The position numbers and the translations under genes are program-made. A stretch of 64,000 nucleotides of DNA from Clarkia xantiana subsp. parviflora (lineage: Eukaryota > Streptophyta > Magnoliopsida > Myrtales > Onagraceae), in the NCBI GenBank assembly GCA_036873135.1, contig JAPTYO010000002.1:45685452-45749451 (forward strand), written 5' to 3'. Of the stretch, positions 61,508 to 64,000 are shown one piece after another. The notes under the pieces are model-generated. The model had not been told where the DNA came from and made no database searches. It worked only from the letters and a program-made list of their open reading frames with translations. How positions within the stretch are numbered: position 1 is the first letter of the stretch; each line of letters starts with the position of its first letter.

Positions 61508-62437
61508 TCAATTTTAACAAAAAAAATGGTGGGATCAATTGGCTCAAATTAGGCGATCAACCAGGTGACACTGGGTTACAATACCTCGTAAAAAGTAAAG
61601 CCTTCTCTCTTTACAATTTCTTCAAACTCTTCTTCCTTGCATCAATCAATCTTCTTGTCCATCTACAGTTTCACCAACCCAACGTCCTTCCACTCTGCAA
61701 TATTGGAATTAGAACTACCAACCCCTATCTCTAAATCTGATAATGGTGCCACCACCACTTTTGCTGATGGAGTCGATAGCAAAGACACTTCAATGCTATT
61801 CTAATCAGCAGCTAGGGCTACCGTTCGGTCATGCCTTAGTTATTTTGCAGATGGGTCCCGACTTGAACTTGGTTTCGGCTCCAATGGCATGGATTCCAAT
61901 ATTAAGTCTGTACAAGGACAAACCAAAAATTAAAGTTAGGGGCAATGCTATCTATCTTATGAACGTAAAGGGCAAATCAACATTTTCATGGGATTTGGGG
62001 GTGGGGTCATTTCAACCATTACAATTTCCCCCTAGAATAACCATGAATTAGAATACCCACCACAAAATTCAACAACCTCAACAAAAATATTAGACAATTG
62101 GCATTTAGTATTGACATGATCAATTAAATGTGTGATACATGCGCCCGGGCTTAAAATGCGAGAATATTTGAAAATAGAAAAGCTGTCTTTCTAATCAACT
62201 TGAACCTCTTTTAAGAAATTAGATTACTTACTAAGATTAACTGTTACAAAATTGATTTATTTCATTTATATCTACTAATATATACAAGGATTACAAAAAT
62301 CATAAAGTTATATATTTTAAAAATATAAACTATACGATAAAATATAAAATATATTATTATTAGTATATTCTAACCACTAATACCATAATATTACTCTCTT
62401 CTTCGACTACGAGCTTACCTTGAACTCGTGTTCTAGA
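61508..62437. other. Host flank, unrecognised frame
   Basis: A plus-strand frame of 102 codons with ATG at 61743 runs to 62051. It has no family motif I know and no clear splice context. The rest is AT-rich. Before the Copia insertion this stretch was continuous with the calmodulin 3' flank. Confidence 0.35.
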
Positions 62438-63253
62438 TAGGGCTGAAACCAAAAACCGGTGAAACCGAAAAACCGGTCAAAACCGAACCGGAAAAATCCG
62501 AACCGTTAATATACGGTTCGGTATGTGGGCGGTTTTTAATAGTTTTGTTCGGATTTTCGGTTTGGTTCGGTCTTCATCCTCAAGAAACCACGGAGACCGA
62601 ACCGACCGAAATATATTAATATATTAATTAATGATTAATATTTATCAGTTATTAATTAATACCTAGGCTATTATACTTAAACTCATTTGATCTTTTGAGG
62701 ATAACGAAAAGTCTGAAGCTAGGTAATTAAGTCTCACGCATATCCAGATACTCTCCCGCTGTCCACTCTCCAGAAATGAAGAGTCTCTACTCTACTTTAT
62801 CTTCCTTGTCTATGGTCCAATACGATAGAATAGATTAAAAAAAAAAAGGAAATTATTAAGATAGATTGTAGGTACAAGCTGTATACACAAACAAGCATCT
62901 TTATTTACAGATGGACTTGCCAATTTTTTTTGGAGGGTCTTCAATACAAAATCCTTAATATCTTCAATCATTTTTTTTATACTTTTTCTATTATTTTGTT
63001 GAGGATTAATTTTCATAATTTTTAAAAAAATAAATATAATTCTGTTAGTGTTTATTTTTTTAAATAAGATTATTTTCGGATTTTCGGTTTTAACCGAAAA
63101 TCCAGACCGAAAAACCGTATAAAATTTGGATGGTTTATTTTTTGTTACATGGTTTTTTGGTTGGTTTTTTTATTGAAAAAAACCGGACCGAAAATATCGG
63201 TCTCCGACCGAATGTAATGAAAATTCGGACTGACCGGTCCGATTTCACCCCTA
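62438..63253. mobile_element. hAT-type MITE
   Basis: This 816-bp element has ends TAGGGCTGAAA and TTTCACCCCTA, with AAACCGG/CCGGTTT motifs just inside both. It is flanked by a perfect 8-bp duplication GTTCTAGA (62430-62437 and 63254-63261). The interior is AT-rich and non-coding. The TAGGGGTG ends and 8-base duplication fit hAT MITEs. Confidence 0.9.
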
Positions 63254-63261
63254 GTTCTAGA

Positions 63262-64000
63262 TATGCATCAAGAAACCTTTTTTATATCAACCAACGTCGA
63301 CACGTTTTCATGTTCTCCCTGATCCAAAATATATGTTATCTTTAATAATATGCAATATTTATTTTCTCCCGGGTCTAAAACATATGTGCTGACAAATGTA
63401 TCCTGAGCCAAGTGCACACATAGACAACAAGTTGCAGTTGACTTCAAAATAAGTGTTACCGGGCAATAAAAATAAGAAAGGTCATTCATGGTGTGATCTT
63501 GACAAACTTTGGAAGCTCAATGAAAGAATGCCCATAAGAAAAAGTTCTATCACCAATATCTGTATATAAGAATGCCTCCAACGGGTGTTGCAAATTATCA
63601 TATTCGGCGACAATTAACTGATACACTTGAGCAGTTTGTCCAGCATAAAGAAGAAGATGTAACAATAACTAGGAACCTAATGAATGATCTTCACCCAATC
63701 CCATTAGCAACGGTAAAAACTCTCTTATCCATCTGATTTGATACTTTAAAGTTTATTCATCATTACCCTCACGACACATATCTTTATAATATTGAATTAG
63801 CATCTTCTTGACAGTGGAAATTCATGTCAACCTCATTGGAGACGTGGACTTGCAATTCATGAATGCATCAGTAAACTCCTTTTCTGCAGGTCATCCTCAA
63901 TACCCGAATTTGCCTGTCCCGTCGTCTGCAGCCAATCAAGATGTTGGCACCACCATGGGGACCTCCTACTTACCTATAGCGGCGACCTCCCTCCCTCCTA
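63262..64000. other. Right edge, possible exon fragments
   Basis: An open plus-strand stretch with ATG at 63573 is followed by a possible GTAAAA donor (63713). A TTCTTGACAG acceptor (63815) leads to a stretch open to the window edge with Pro/Ser/Ala-rich coding. The phases do not join cleanly, and no family is recognised. It may be the start of a gene beyond the window, or neither. Confidence 0.25.

Overview
The window is nuclear DNA of a flowering plant, most likely a eudicot. Two intact intron-containing host genes are of standard plant type. Almost everything else is layers of LTR retrotransposons and small inverted-repeat DNA transposons. I see no rRNA, tRNA, CRISPR or organellar genes. 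The species cannot be told from the sequence.

Layout. 1-2970: Ty1/Copia element on the minus strand with gag, protease and integrase in one intact frame but no reverse transcriptase. 4363-7359: a 16-exon major-facilitator gene of the ZIFL (zinc-induced facilitator-like) family, open for 487 codons when spliced. 8855-10786: a non-coding Copia-type element with unusual TA...TA LTR ends and a perfect 5-bp target duplication. 10792-13662: remnant of a second Copia family, found again at 41163-45168. 13663-40112: a large nest of Ty3/Gypsy elements of the Tat lineage, all reading on the minus strand. An older family (family 1) is present as two head-to-tail partial copies. One carries a MULE-type and a Harbinger-type MITE, both absent at the matching site of the other copy. 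The other copy is split by a full-length younger Tat element (family 2, 23229-34011, target duplication GGAGG). Both families carry an extra ORF on the opposite strand near the 3' LTR, and tandem arrays in the spacer beside it.

40113-50700 holds Copia debris, a Copia LTR with primer site at 47210, a long AT microsatellite and degenerate repeats. 51021-51943 is a MULE-like element with a 9-bp duplication. 54376-55700 is a two-exon calmodulin gene encoding a canonical 149-residue calmodulin. Its 3' flank holds a hAT-type MITE (56028-56855) and, 18 bp further, a complete but decayed Copia element (56874-61507). A second hAT-type MITE lies at 62438-63253. The last 750 bases hold no gene I can recognise.

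The two host genes have no evident functional link; ZIFL is a membrane transporter and calmodulin a calcium sensor. The rest is best read as a history of insertions: family 1 first, then the MITEs and the family 2 Tat element, with the TA...TA element and the Tat element judged young from near-identical LTR pairs. I found no clear sign of a wholly new biological system. The most interesting material is the repeat-generating spacers of the Tat elements, their spliced antisense ORFs, and the non-canonical LTR element.
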